The notes: generated from the sequence alone by a model not told the origin. A DNA stretch of 64,000 nucleotides from Dyadobacter beijingensis DSM 21582 (GCF_000382205.1 NZ_KB907789.1:930001-994000); one strand, 5' to 3'; numbered from the stretch's first letter, positions 42,218 to 50,837 are shown. Translations and numbers: made by a program.

Positions 42218-43576
42218 CTACACAAACGCACTTTCACCTGTAATGGCCCTTCCGACAATGAGCGAATTGATTTCCTTCGTGCCTTCGTAGGAGTAAATGG
42301 CTTCGGCATCAGCCACAAAACGGGCGATGTCGTATTCGAGCAGGATGCCGTTGCCGCCGAAAAGCTCCCGCGCGTGGTCCACGATCGCGCGCATACGCAG
42401 CGTACAGAACACCTTCGCGAGCGACGCGTGCTCGTCGGCCAGGTCACCGGCATCCTGCAATTGCGATAGCCGGTAAACCATCGTTTGCATGGCCGTGAGA
42501 TCGCCCAGCATCGTTACCAGCAGGTCCTGCACGAGCTGAAACCCGGCAATGGGTCGGCCGAATTGCTTTCTTTCCATCGTGTATTTCAATGCGAGCTCAT
42601 ACGCGCCGCGGCCGCATCCTACCGCCTGCCAGGCCACACCGGCGCGGGTCATGCGCAGCACATTGGCGGTGTCCTTGAAGGAATTGGCGTTTTGCAGCCG
42701 GTCGGCCTCTTGTACCCGGCAGTCGGTGAGGGTGATCAGGGCATTCTGCACCGTCCGCAGCGCCATTTTATCTTCCATTTTCTCCGCTTTGAAACCCGGA
42801 TTTTCCTTCCGCACGATAAATCCTTTCACCTGGTTGTCATCCAGGTCACGCGCCCAGATAATGGTAATGTCCGAAAACGTGGCATTACCGATCCATTTCT
42901 TCTGTCCGTTGATCACCCACTCGTCCCCTTCCCTCTTGCAGGTGGTGGTGAGCCCGCCGGCCGCCCCCGATCCTACTTCCGGTTCCGTAAGCCCGAATGC
43001 ACCGATCACCTCCATACGCTGCATGACCGGGAGCCATTGCTGCTTTTGCTCCTCCGAACCGCAGAGGTAAATCGAACCCATCGCCAGCCCGCTATGGACG
43101 CCGAAAAAGGTCGAGATGGACGAATCAACGCGTGCCATTTCCATCGCGATAAACCCTTCCAGCAAAGCCGAGCGGCCTGCGCAGCCATAGCCGTGGTACG
43201 TAAGTCCGCAGATATTCAGCTTCGCCATCAGCGGGATGATATGCATTGGAAACTGCGCATTATTCCAATAGTAGTTAGCAATCGGCTTGATTTCGTTTTC
43301 CATAAACTCCCTCACCTTTTGCTGAATGGCCCGTTCTTCGGGGTTAAGCGTCGAGGCGAGTTCATAGAAATCACCGTTCACGACGGGTGGCGCTTTCTTT
43401 TTACCCGAACCGGACTGCATGAATTTCAGCATTTTGCCCAGGTCTTCATCGCTCATTTTGGAGACGACTCCCATCAGCTGGTTCAGGTCTACTTTTTGCG
43501 ACAGCTTGCCTATCGCTTCAATGTCTATGTTTTTAAGCAGCGTACGTAATTGAGAGATGGATTTGAAGAGGTTCAT
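42218..43576 (-). CDS. Acyl-CoA dehydrogenase (glutaryl-CoA-dehydrogenase-like)
   Basis: The protein has 452 residues from the ATG at 43576; upstream in-frame codons extend into non-coding DNA. It is a flavoenzyme of the acyl-CoA dehydrogenase superfamily. It has GAFGLTEPEVGSGAAGGLTTTCKREGDEWVINGQKKWIGNAT in the middle domain, cut here at known positions. The C-terminal domain includes AGVAWQAVGCGRGAYELALKYTMERKQFGRPIAGFQLVQ and the catalytic-base region ELFGGNGILLEYDIARFVADAEAIYSYEGT. About 60 extra N-terminal residues (SISQLRTLLKNIDIEAIGKLSQKVDL and MSGKK-like Gly/Lys stretch) precede the usual domain. The substrate is not determined. Confidence 0.85.
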   Translation of the reverse strand: MNLFKSISQLRTLLKNIDIEAIGKLSQKVDLNQLMGVVSKMSDEDLGKMLKFMQSGSGKKKAPPVVNGDFYELASTLNPEERAIQQKVREFMENEIKPIANYYWNNAQFPMHIIPLMAKLNICGLTYHGYGCAGRSALLEGFIAMEMARVDSSISTFFGVHSGLAMGSIYLCGSEEQKQQWLPVMQRMEVIGAFGLTEPEVGSGAAGGLTTTCKREGDEWVINGQKKWIGNATFSDITIIWARDLDDNQVKGFIVRKENPGFKAEKMEDKMALRTVQNALITLTDCRVQEADRLQNANSFKDTANVLRMTRAGVAWQAVGCGRGAYELALKYTMERKQFGRPIAGFQLVQDLLVTMLGDLTAMQTMVYRLSQLQDAGDLADEHASLAKVFCTLRMRAIVDHARELFGGNGILLEYDIARFVADAEAIYSYEGTKEINSLIVGRAITGESAFV

Positions 43577-43703
43577 GCGGTTTGTCGGATTGTAGTTTGA
43601 TAAAGAGTCGGCCGAAGAGGGCGTTCTACTGAAATTTGCTAAAAAAGTAAGGCCAATGCGGCAGGAACGGAAATTGTAATGCAAGCATCAAACCTCAGAA
43701 ACC

Positions 43704-43916
43704 ATGAAAACGGAAACCAAAAGCAAAGACGTAGAGGGCGGCTCACCCAGCCAGGGCGGCCTGAGAAGTAAGGCGAAACAAAAAGACGATAGCCTGCAAC
43801 CTTCCGGAAAGATCAAAGAGGAAGCCATTCAGAAATCGGAAAAAGGCAATATGACGAAAAAGAAGGGCTATAACGAAACCCCCGAAACCGTACCGGTCAA
43901 GGGCAAAAAAGCCTGA
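43704..43916 (+). CDS. Small Lys-rich protein of unknown function
   Basis: A 70-residue, highly charged, Lys- and Glu-rich protein with no hydrophobic segment (MKTETKSKDVEGGSPSQGG... ending VPVKGKKA). It has an ATG, a plausible leader and no overlap with other coding, so it is probably real. It is likely intrinsically disordered. I do not recognise a family. Confidence 0.45.
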   Translation: MKTETKSKDVEGGSPSQGGLRSKAKQKDDSLQPSGKIKEEAIQKSEKGNMTKKKGYNETPETVPVKGKKA

Positions 43917-43923
43917 TAAGCCG

Positions 43924-45672
43924 CTATTGCATCGACGCTTCCAATGCAGCCGCCAGGTACACCAACGGTGCATTCCAGTTGATGGCGATCTCATTGGAAG
44001 CGTACGAGCAGTCGTGATCCACGAATGATTCATCGGCAAATTTGTTGGGATAACCGGCGCATTTGTCCTGCTGCCCCGGATTTGGCCCGCCGGATAGCAA
44101 CCCCGGTACCGGATCTACGATACCGTCCGCAATGGAGGGACGGTGATGCGGGTGCATGACGCGTTTCGAACCGAAGCCCGTTAAAAAGCAATAGCCTGTC
44201 GCATTGCGGCCTAGCAGGTAATCCAGGTTGCCCAGCGCCGCGTGCAGGTATTTTTGATTTTTGGTCAAACGAAAAGCATTCAGCAAAGCGATGCCCTGAT
44301 TTGCCGCCACCGAGCTGCTTCCCCAGGCGTAGTCCTGCGCTGCCTTGCCCATGACCGTGTGGTAAGGTTGTTTGTCCAAGTCTGCAAGCAGCCCGTCCGC
44401 ATAGGTAATGAGCTGTTTTTGAATCGCCTTCGAAACCTCCGGCTTGATCGCCACATGTTGCTGTGGCCGCAAAAGGGTGTAATAGCCCAACGTTTTAACC
44501 TGGCTCCATGTGGGCAACGCAAATGCCTGCGAGAGTTCCAAATCCACCTTTTCGAGGTATTCGGCCTTGCCGGTAAGCGCGAACATTTCCGAAGCTGCCC
44601 ATATCCATTCATCCTTCACCGACCGGTCCCCGTAAGCACCAGTCACCACGTCCGGATCGAACTGCTTGTTCATCTCGTCCTGGTTATACATCACGGCGGG
44701 GTGCTTTTCGGCCCATTGCCAGCCTTTCACGGCGGCAGTCGTGCAGGAGTCGGCCAGGCCGGGGAATTTATGGTCGAAATTCTTGAAAACGCGGGTGGCC
44801 TGCGCCATCACGGCGACAAAATCGAGCGTTGCTGCCGTGCCTTTTTGCACCACATAACGGGGATTTTTTGCGGCATCCGGCATTGCCATTCCGTCGAAAC
44901 GCGGGTTGGTGAGTTTGTGATAAACACCGCCATCGGCAGGGTCCTGCATGGTGAGCATCCACCGGAGGTTCCAGGCCACTTCGTCCAGCAGGTCGGGGAC
45001 GCCGTTGTTGCTTTCGGGAATATTGGTGTTAAAGTCTTCGAAATAAGCAGGATAGTCTTCGTACAGCGACAGCAATGTGCCCATCGTAATGCCCGAATTG
45101 ACAATGTATTTGTTATAATCGCCGGCATCGTACCAGCCCCGCGTTGAAGAAATGACGGCATTCTCTACCCGCCCATCCGACACCGCGGAGGCGTGGATCA
45201 GGACTTTATCGTCGGGATGGCCGGCAGGGCGTGCCCATTTGCCCGCGTATTTTTCAGGGAGTTCGATGGACGCCCGCTGGTAGTAGAAGCCTTTTAATGA
45301 AGCCTCGGCGACCTCGCGGTGAATGCGGGCGTCGATTTTGAATGGCGCGGATTTGCCTACGCCGGGTATTTCAACGATATAAGAACCAGCCTTTTTCAAT
45401 GCGGTAAAATCGGCCAGGCGGGTATGCTTGCCTGAATGCTGGCTCGTCCGCTCGACACCGAGATTGCCTTTCAGCACCGTTTTCCCCGATTTGGCATCTT
45501 TCACTTCGAACGTCCCGGCAGCATCCGACGCGACTACGGCCACTTTCGGGCCAGCCGGGTAGAAGCCGATCTGGTTCAAACGGATCGCGTCCGAACGCTG
45601 CTGTGCGTGCGATGGAGAGAGCGACAGGCCTAATGCGGCCAGCGAAATAGTCAAACGGGTAAAGAGGTTCAT
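43924..45672 (-). CDS. Secreted glycoside hydrolase family 9 (endoglucanase-like)
   Basis: The protein has 582 residues from the ATG at 45672 (signal peptide MNLFTRLTISLAALGLSLSPSHAQ). An N-terminal Ig-like domain (about 27-110: RLNQIGFYPAGPKVAVVASDAAGTFEV) precedes the GH9 catalytic barrel. The catalytic Asp pair is in GWYDAGDYNKYIVNSG, the His-containing segment in FGSKRVMHPHHRPS, and the proton-donor Glu in SNEIAINWNAPLVYLAA. GH9 enzymes hydrolyse beta-1,4-glucan or related glucosides. The gene is monocistronic on the minus strand. Confidence 0.88.
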   Translation of the reverse strand: MNLFTRLTISLAALGLSLSPSHAQQRSDAIRLNQIGFYPAGPKVAVVASDAAGTFEVKDAKSGKTVLKGNLGVERTSQHSGKHTRLADFTALKKAGSYIVEIPGVGKSAPFKIDARIHREVAEASLKGFYYQRASIELPEKYAGKWARPAGHPDDKVLIHASAVSDGRVENAVISSTRGWYDAGDYNKYIVNSGITMGTLLSLYEDYPAYFEDFNTNIPESNNGVPDLLDEVAWNLRWMLTMQDPADGGVYHKLTNPRFDGMAMPDAAKNPRYVVQKGTAATLDFVAVMAQATRVFKNFDHKFPGLADSCTTAAVKGWQWAEKHPAVMYNQDEMNKQFDPDVVTGAYGDRSVKDEWIWAASEMFALTGKAEYLEKVDLELSQAFALPTWSQVKTLGYYTLLRPQQHVAIKPEVSKAIQKQLITYADGLLADLDKQPYHTVMGKAAQDYAWGSSSVAANQGIALLNAFRLTKNQKYLHAALGNLDYLLGRNATGYCFLTGFGSKRVMHPHHRPSIADGIVDPVPGLLSGGPNPGQQDKCAGYPNKFADESFVDHDCSYASNEIAINWNAPLVYLAAALEASMQ

Positions 45673-45731
45673 GATCCTGTCGATAGTTTTCACTTGCAAA
45701 ATCACAAAGGCGGTCCGGCGCAAACTTTACC

Positions 45732-46154
45732 TCAATCCTGGAACTCTTTTACGGGGTGATGGATGTTCGTGCCCGTTACGACCAGCCGATGGTATTCCCC
45801 CCAGCGCCGCAGCTCCTCGATCAGCGGTTCGAGCGTTTGCGCATGTGCGGTACGCTCATATTCGATTACCGGGGGAAAACTATCGTAGACCTTTCGCTCA
45901 ATAAGCAGGTTCATTTCGAGCTCTTTCAGCTCCTTCGACAACATGCGCGGCGTGATGTTCGGAATAGCATTCTGTAACTCCATAAAACGCTTGTTACCGA
46001 GGCTCATGGCGATCAGGATTGAAATTTTCCATTTGCCGCTGATGACATCGAGCGCGTCCCGCACGGGCAGGATCATTTCCCGGCATTCGGGGTGATTTTC
46101 CTTGAAATTTTCTTTCATCTTCTCATTCCGCTTTGTAGTAGTAACCTCAGCCAT
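45732..46154 (-). CDS. HxlR-type transcriptional regulator
   Basis: The protein has 140 residues from the ATG at 46154 (MAEVTTTKRNEKMKENF). The winged-helix domain of the HxlR family is plain: CREMILPVRDALDVISGKWKISILIAM, then FMELQNAIPNITPRMLSKELKELEMNLLIERKVY, then VIEYERTAHAQTLEPLIEELRRWGEYH. The conserved early Cys suggests a redox or electrophile sensor. It follows a small Tat-exported protein gene by 2 bases, and the pair may respond together. The inducer is unknown. Confidence 0.85.
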   Translation of the reverse strand: MAEVTTTKRNEKMKENFKENHPECREMILPVRDALDVISGKWKISILIAMSLGNKRFMELQNAIPNITPRMLSKELKELEMNLLIERKVYDSFPPVIEYERTAHAQTLEPLIEELRRWGEYHRLVVTGTNIHHPVKEFQD

Positions 46155-46156
46155 TG

Positions 46157-46570
46157 CTATCCGACATTTTTGGGGCCGATGGAATCGTACACCACCATTT
46201 TTTCCCACAAATGCGCATAATCCCTCATAAAATCGACGTGGATCGGGTGGGTCTGATAAATTTCCTCCTCGATGATATTCTTGAAAAAACACATCCACGA
46301 GACCGTGTAATCCTTCACGAGGTCAGGACGGTTGGTCACGGCCGGCTTGCCGATATGCACATACTGGATTTCGGGTATCTTCGCCAGCTTGTACAGGCCT
46401 TCGAGCAGCTGCGCCTCGTGCTGGGCGTTGTTGGGTTCTTTCAGATAGAAAAAAACGTGGTGTATAAAAAGTTCTTTCGTCCTTTCCGGCCCCGCAGCCG
46501 CGCCTGTCACCGAAGCGAGCGACGCCATGCCCGCGTTTTGCAGGAACTTCCTTCTTGATTGATCTTCCAT
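46157..46570 (-). CDS. Dabb (stress-responsive A/B-barrel) protein with Tat signal
   Basis: This 137-residue protein opens with a twin-arginine signal (QSRRKFLQNAGMASLASVTGAAAG). It is followed by a Dabb-fold domain: LFIHHVFFYLKEPNNAQHEAQLLEGLYKLAKIP, then YVHIGKPAVTNRPDLVKDYTVSWMCFFKN. Dabb proteins form dimeric alpha/beta barrels and some are aromatic-compound enzymes. Periplasmic location is inferred from the Tat signal. Its stop codon is 2 bases before the regulator's start codon, so the two genes are cotranscribed. Confidence 0.75.
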   Translation of the reverse strand: MEDQSRRKFLQNAGMASLASVTGAAAGPERTKELFIHHVFFYLKEPNNAQHEAQLLEGLYKLAKIPEIQYVHIGKPAVTNRPDLVKDYTVSWMCFFKNIIEEEIYQTHPIHVDFMRDYAHLWEKMVVYDSIGPKNVG

Positions 46571-46778
46571 GAATGACAGAGCGTAAAAAATGGCAACGGG
46601 TTTACGCGCCGTTTACCGCTTCAAGGATAGCGCATATTTGCAGATTATCAAAATCTTGTGCGAAGCGGGGAAATAGTTTTAAACTAATCACTTAAAAATT
46701 TTAACTATTTCGATAAAAATATCAAGGTAAACTGGTTACATAGAAGTCTTTCTATGGAAAACTACTCTCTATTCCTCT

Positions 46779-47222
46779 ATGAAAATTACCAAACGCGACC
46801 TGGTCGTATCCTCTATCTCTGTCTGTCTCACATTGACCTGCTTCATCGCCCGTTCCAAAACCGCCGTCCTGGAATCATCCGCATTCGAATGGAATAACAT
46901 TGCCGTCAAAAATACGACGATTGGATCCGTTCGCACATTTTTCAGGTCGTCAACGGCCACGCTCGACGAGCTGGAATGCCACGTCACCACGCTGAACCCA
47001 GGCGAAGCGGCCCATGCGCCGCACAAGCATCCGGAAGAAGAAGTACTGATTATCAAGGAAGGTACCGTTGAAGCGCTCGTCAACGGCGAGAAGAAGAAAA
47101 TCGGCCCCGGCTCGGTCATTTTCCAGGCCTCCAACCAAACGCATACCATCCGCAACGTAGGCAAGACCCCAGCTACATATCACGTGTTCAGCTGGCATTC
47201 GCCGGGAACAATGGAGAAGTGA
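46779..47222 (+). CDS. Exported cupin-domain protein
   Basis: This 147-residue protein has an N-terminal hydrophobic segment (LVVSSISVCLTLTCFIA) likely serving as an export signal. A single cupin domain follows: motif 1 AHAPHKHPEEEVLIIKEGTVE with HxH and Glu ligands, and motif 2 PGSVIFQASNQTHTIRNVG with the last His. The pattern is that of small metal-binding sugar- or oxalate-type cupins. The substrate is unknown. The gene ends beside the decayed DUF6934 duplication. Confidence 0.7.
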   Translation: MKITKRDLVVSSISVCLTLTCFIARSKTAVLESSAFEWNNIAVKNTTIGSVRTFFRSSTATLDELECHVTTLNPGEAAHAPHKHPEEEVLIIKEGTVEALVNGEKKKIGPGSVIFQASNQTHTIRNVGKTPATYHVFSWHSPGTMEK

Positions 47223-47224
47223 TA

Positions 47225-47585
47225 TTTCGTTTTCAAAAGGTGCTCGGGGACGGGATTCTTTTCGAGGAAAAAGGCTTCGTAGGTCGTTCCTGACTCAATG
47301 GAACACCATCGGCCGCCGCCTTGCGAATTTTCTCCCGATATGTTGTCCCTGGTTTGTTGAACTGCGTAGCCGACGATGACGTCGCCATTCAATGCCGGCA
47401 AAATTTTATTAATCCCCATTTGATACAAACGAGTCCTTGACTTTGTGCTTCCGGCAGCAAAAATCCGGGCCTCCGGGTGATCACCATCTCCGCCAGCCTG
47501 ATGCAAAGTATTTCGCCGGTGGCGGGGCCGTTCAATCCACCACCTTTCAAATGCCCGGAAGCAATTATTACGCGGTAGCGGCACT
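47225..47585 (-). pseudogene. Fused remnant of DUF6807 tail, DUF6934 and its small partner
   Basis: In minus-strand order this holds: a tail like that of the DUF6807 protein (CRYRVIIASGHLKGG); then, after a frame change, the last half of a DUF6934 protein (FAAGSTKSRTRLYQMGINKILP); then an ending (FLEKNPVPEHLLK) that matches the C-terminus of the intact 52-residue partner. No single start codon serves these pieces. It looks like the deleted second copy of the module at 47600-48268. Confidence 0.6.
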
Positions 47586-47599
47586 CGGTTAAATTGCTT

Positions 47600-47758
47600 T
47601 TATTTCTTTTTAAAAAGATGCTCGGGAGGTGGGTTGAGTTCCAGAAAACGCCTCGCTTCCTCGGCTTTCTTTTCGAAGAATTCGTCCTCATTAACCGGAC
47701 GCACGATCTGCCCGCTGGCTGGTTTCACCTTGATCTTTCTCATTTCAATTAGCGACAT
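47600..47758 (-). CDS. 52-residue partner protein of DUF6934 (unknown function)
   Basis: This small gene starts at the ATG at 47758, 21 bases after the DUF6934 stop on the same strand. It encodes MSLIEMRKIKVKPASGQIVR followed by PVNEDEFFEKKAEEARRFLE and PPPEHLFKKK. It has a short beta-strand-like start and one amphipathic helix, with no signal peptide or membrane segment. The C-terminal motif reappears in the neighbouring remnant (FLEKNPVPEHLLK), which supports a conserved unit. I do not recognise a family. A small protein acting with DUF6934 is inferred only from adjacency and co-duplication. Confidence 0.6.
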   Translation of the reverse strand: MSLIEMRKIKVKPASGQIVRPVNEDEFFEKKAEEARRFLELNPPPEHLFKKK

Positions 47759-47779
47759 GGCATTCCGATTTAGTATATA

Positions 47780-48268
47780 CTAATTTAAAATTGATTCTGT
47801 GTAAATCAAAAACGCCTCGTATTCAACTCCGAGTTGGATTTCACGCCATCCTCCTCTTCGGGCGGCGATTTTCACTCCCACGTCGTCATAGCGACTTTCC
47901 AGCTTGTAACCCTGGACAATGTAGTCGCTCAACAGCGGCAATGCCTTATTGATGCCCATTTGATACAGCCGCGTTCGCGCTTTGGTGCTTCCGGTGGCAA
48001 ACACGCGTACCGACGGGCGCAATTCCAGAAACAAAAGAACAACATTGGCCACTGTGGCCAGTATCTTCTGGCTATCGCTATTTCTAAGCTACACCCGATC
48101 GTCTAATGCTTCGGATATGGGGTCCAGTAAGCCACAGCCGAGGTTGAATGTGTTTTGCCAGATATACGTAAACTTAACCCGCATTTCAAATTTGCCTTTC
48201 GGCCCGACGCTGTAAAACCGGTACCTTAGCTCATCCAGTTTCTCGATTTCGTAGTGTTCCAAATCCAT
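47780..48268 (-). pseudogene. DUF6934 protein gene interrupted by an in-frame TAG
   Basis: The same frame runs from the ATG at 48268 to the stop at 47780 (163 codons) with one TAG at 48089-48091. The N-terminal half reads MDLEHYEIEKLDELRYRFYS and ends EALDDRV. The C-terminal half resumes LRNSDSQKILATVANVV and contains the family hallmark FATGSTKARTRLYQMGINK and VEYEAFL. The length matches DUF6934 proteins of Bacteroidota (about 150 residues), so the gene is complete but for the nonsense codon. The function of DUF6934 is unknown to me. Read-through or sequencing error remain possible. Confidence 0.7.
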
Positions 48269-48290
48269 ACCGGCAGATTTCAGGGTCACA

Positions 48291-48319
48291 AAAAATAGCC
48301 AGCGAAAAGTCGCTGGCTA
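48291..48319 (-). terminator. Terminator after the DUF6807 gene
   Basis: On the minus strand a perfect 10-base-pair stem (TAGCCAGCGA with TCGCTGGCTA, loop CTTT) is followed by TTTTT. It ends the 3-keto-glycoside-type unit just before the DUF6934 gene. Confidence 0.85.
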
Positions 48320-48340
48320 CCCATTCTATCTGCTATTTAC

Positions 48341-48416
48341 AAACTATTTCGCCGGGAGCGGGGCCGTTCAATGCACCACCTTTCAAATGCCCGGAAGCAA
48401 TTATTAGGCGGTAGCG
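48341..48416 (-). pseudogene. Duplicated 3' end of the DUF6807 gene
   Basis: Read on the minus strand this segment encodes RYRLIIASGHLKGGALNGPA and then PGEIVCK-stop. It is clearly related to the true C-terminus of the adjacent gene (RYRLVIASEHLKDATLNDLA). It has no start and is only about 25 codons long, so it is a duplicated tail left after rearrangement. A second, further-decayed copy is at 47500-47585. Confidence 0.7.
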
Positions 48417-48435
48417 CACCGGTGCTGGTTACACA

Positions 48436-49476
48436 CTATTCGGTCTTGGCATAAGCCGCGGCGAGGTCATTGAGGGTGGCATCTTTCAAATGCTCGGAGG
48501 CAATTACCAGACGGTAGCGGAACGTGGTCGATTCGCCTTTTTTCAGTTTGAAATTCAGCGTCTCCTTGCCGTCACTCAGCGCCTTCATACCCAGCGGGTT
48601 TACAGCGAAAAGGCCATACCCGCGGGCATGCCAGTAAGCCGGATAACCGACATTCTTAGGATGGTCGATCATCGCAATGCTGATATTCTCGTCATTGATC
48701 TTTCCCGTCAGGTTGCACCAGATTGCCCGTTTACCCCATACCGTCTCACCTTCGATGCCGTTGCTGTTGCGGTAATTGCCGGTTACTCCGTCATTGTTCA
48801 ATGCGGGCACTTTGGTGGCAATGCCGCTCGCGTCGGTAAAAATCTCCGGCTTGGTCGATGGCAATTCCAGCTCACGCCCCACGCGGATCGCGTACATGCC
48901 GTCCTTCACGTCGGGCATATTCACTTCCGGCAGTACGGCCGTCAGCGTTGTCGAGCGGTCGATGATACGGGTGTCGCCTTTGCCGCTGAATGTATATTTG
49001 GTTACCTCTTTCAAGGTCAGCGTGCCGTCTTTATCCACCCAGTCGGCAGTTACCGTGAGCTCGCCTTTGTCCTTGCCGCTTTTCACCGAAGTGATTCCGG
49101 TGTGGATAATGGTGCCGTACGCGCGCCTTTCATGGTTGACCGCGTCGGAGTTGTTCCAGTAATCGTTACCGTTCACATCCTCGTAGTTGAGCCAGATTCC
49201 CACGTGGTGCGGGTGGTCCACACGCTCGCCGGCGCGGGGGTCGAGCGGCCAGCCGCGGGTGATCACTGTGCCTTTCGGCGTCATCACGGGATATAGCACG
49301 GCTTTTTTAAGCACTTTTTCCCCAGGATAGTAGTAGGCGGTGAATGGCTTCCCATCGACTTTAACTTCTACTTTTTTCTCGCTGTCCTTCCGGATAAGTT
49401 CCACCTTCTGGGCCAGCGCCGCGTTTCCGGCCAGGGCCAAAGCAGTCAGTGCCAAAGCAGTATGTTTCAAATTCAC
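48436..49476 (-). CDS. DUF6807 (PmoA-like) secreted protein
   Basis: This 346-residue protein has a signal peptide (NLKHTALALTALALAGNAALAQ). The family's His-rich motif is ERVDHPHHVGIWLNYEDVNGNDYW, with further conserved MIDHPKNVGYPAYWHARGYGLFAVNPLG and the C-terminal FRYRLVIASEHLKDA. Databases often label relatives PmoA-like, but no methane oxidation is implied. It is probably a periplasmic carbohydrate-processing or binding protein. It lies 20 bases after the Gfo/Idh/MocA gene and is the last gene of the unit. Confidence 0.8.
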   Translation of the reverse strand: MNLKHTALALTALALAGNAALAQKVELIRKDSEKKVEVKVDGKPFTAYYYPGEKVLKKAVLYPVMTPKGTVITRGWPLDPRAGERVDHPHHVGIWLNYEDVNGNDYWNNSDAVNHERRAYGTIIHTGITSVKSGKDKGELTVTADWVDKDGTLTLKEVTKYTFSGKGDTRIIDRSTTLTAVLPEVNMPDVKDGMYAIRVGRELELPSTKPEIFTDASGIATKVPALNNDGVTGNYRNSNGIEGETVWGKRAIWCNLTGKINDENISIAMIDHPKNVGYPAYWHARGYGLFAVNPLGMKALSDGKETLNFKLKKGESTTFRYRLVIASEHLKDATLNDLAAAYAKTE

Positions 49477-49496
49477 TGTCAGATCTTTTTGGTGGA

Positions 49497-50837
49497 TTAG
49501 CTAAGCACGATTTCCTTTTTCTTCGGGTCCCAACTTACCCGCTTGCCGGTATGTAACGCCTTGGTAGCCATAATGTTCGCCACCGAATGGTTGAACCCTA
49601 CACGGGCCGGCGCATTGGATTCCTTACGGCTGCGGATACATTCCATCCAGTTGCGCATGTGCAGGGATGTCATCGGATCGGCGCCGGTATTGGCGTCGGT
49701 AGCGATTTTCTCTCCTGTTTTCAGCGACATTTCAGGTAGCAAATTAGCCTGCAAGCCCATTCCCTTGGCATCTCTTTCTTTCAGACCGCCTTCGGATGTG
49801 ATCTTGTTCGTATCGAGATTGATCATCCCGCCATTGGAATAATAATACTCCTTTACACCGCCCGCCTCGTTGTTGAAACGGGAAGAGTAAATCACCTGGA
49901 AGCCTTTGCTCTTATCATCGAAAGGACCGTATTCGAATGCCGCACTGAACGTGTCGACATTGGTACGGCCGTCTTTCCAGGTATAGATACCGCCGTTCGC
50001 TACCACGTTACGCGGCGCGTCGAGGCCCGAGAACCAGTGCACGGTATCGATCTGGTGCGCCATCCATTGTCCAGGAATACCCGACGAATAGGGATAAAAC
50101 AAACGGAATTCGAGGTAGTAGCGCGGGTTCCATTCTACTTTCGGACGGTTCATCAGGAAGCGGTCCCAGTCGGTATCCTCTTTGCGGATCTGCGCGACGA
50201 GGTCCTTCCGGCGCCAGCGGCCGGGCTGGTTTACATTCCAGGTCATTTCAACCGTGGTGATATCCCCGAATTTGCCGGATTTGATATACTCATAGGCTGC
50301 CCAATAATTCGGCGCACTACGGCGCTGCGAGCCCACCTGTACGATCTGTTTCGACGCTTCTACGGCTTTCAGGGCCACTTTGGCATCTTCCAGGGTTTCG
50401 GCAAATGGCTTTTCGACATACACATCGCGGCCCGATTTCACCGCCTCGGCGCAATGCAGCGCATGCTGGAAGTCGGCGGTACTGATGATCACCGCGTCCA
50501 CGTCCTTGCGGGCGAGGAGCTCTTCGTTATTGCGTGCCTTTACAAATTCGCTGGCCGAATAGGGTTTGCCTTTGATAAATGCCTCCGCTTCGTCGCGGCG
50601 GCGGTTCCAGAGGTCGGAAACACCCATGAACTCAAAGTTCAGTTCTTTGGCGTGATCTCCGAAGGAAGGTGCCAGCGAACTGCGGAAACGGTCCGAAAAA
50701 CCGATGATACCTACCCTTACGCGATCATTTGCACCCAAGATACGGCGGTAGCTGGCCGCTCCGAAAGCATTGGCGCCTGCTGCGACACCCGCAGAAGCCA
50801 GTGCTGCATTTTTAAGAAAATCCCTTCTACTGGTCAT
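49497..50837 (-). CDS. Tat-exported Gfo/Idh/MocA-family oxidoreductase
   Basis: The protein has 446 residues from the ATG at 50837. The Tat signal is TSRRDFLKNAALASAGVAAGA. The Rossmann part includes VRVGIIGFSDRFRSS, DAVIISTADFQHALHCAEAV, and VYVEKPFAETLEDAKVALKAVE, the EKP motif. The C-terminal domain includes MAHQIDTVHWFSGLD with the D-x-x-H-like catalytic pair. Such exported enzymes carry a tightly bound NAD and oxidise sugar hydroxyls at C3. With the DUF1080 gene upstream it fits the keto-glycoside route. Its exact donor and acceptor are not known. Confidence 0.85.
   Translation of the reverse strand: MTSRRDFLKNAALASAGVAAGANAFGAASYRRILGANDRVRVGIIGFSDRFRSSLAPSFGDHAKELNFEFMGVSDLWNRRRDEAEAFIKGKPYSASEFVKARNNEELLARKDVDAVIISTADFQHALHCAEAVKSGRDVYVEKPFAETLEDAKVALKAVEASKQIVQVGSQRRSAPNYWAAYEYIKSGKFGDITTVEMTWNVNQPGRWRRKDLVAQIRKEDTDWDRFLMNRPKVEWNPRYYLEFRLFYPYSSGIPGQWMAHQIDTVHWFSGLDAPRNVVANGGIYTWKDGRTNVDTFSAAFEYGPFDDKSKGFQVIYSSRFNNEAGGVKEYYYSNGGMINLDTNKITSEGGLKERDAKGMGLQANLLPEMSLKTGEKIATDANTGADPMTSLHMRNWMECIRSRKESNAPARVGFNHSVANIMATKALHTGKRVSWDPKKKEIVLS

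Noticed and set aside
47180..47691. Two overlapping open frames on the minus strand (47180-47584 and 47389-47691) as separate genes
   Set aside because: Homology to DUF6807, DUF6934 and the small partner switches frame within them, so they are pieces of a remnant, not intact genes.
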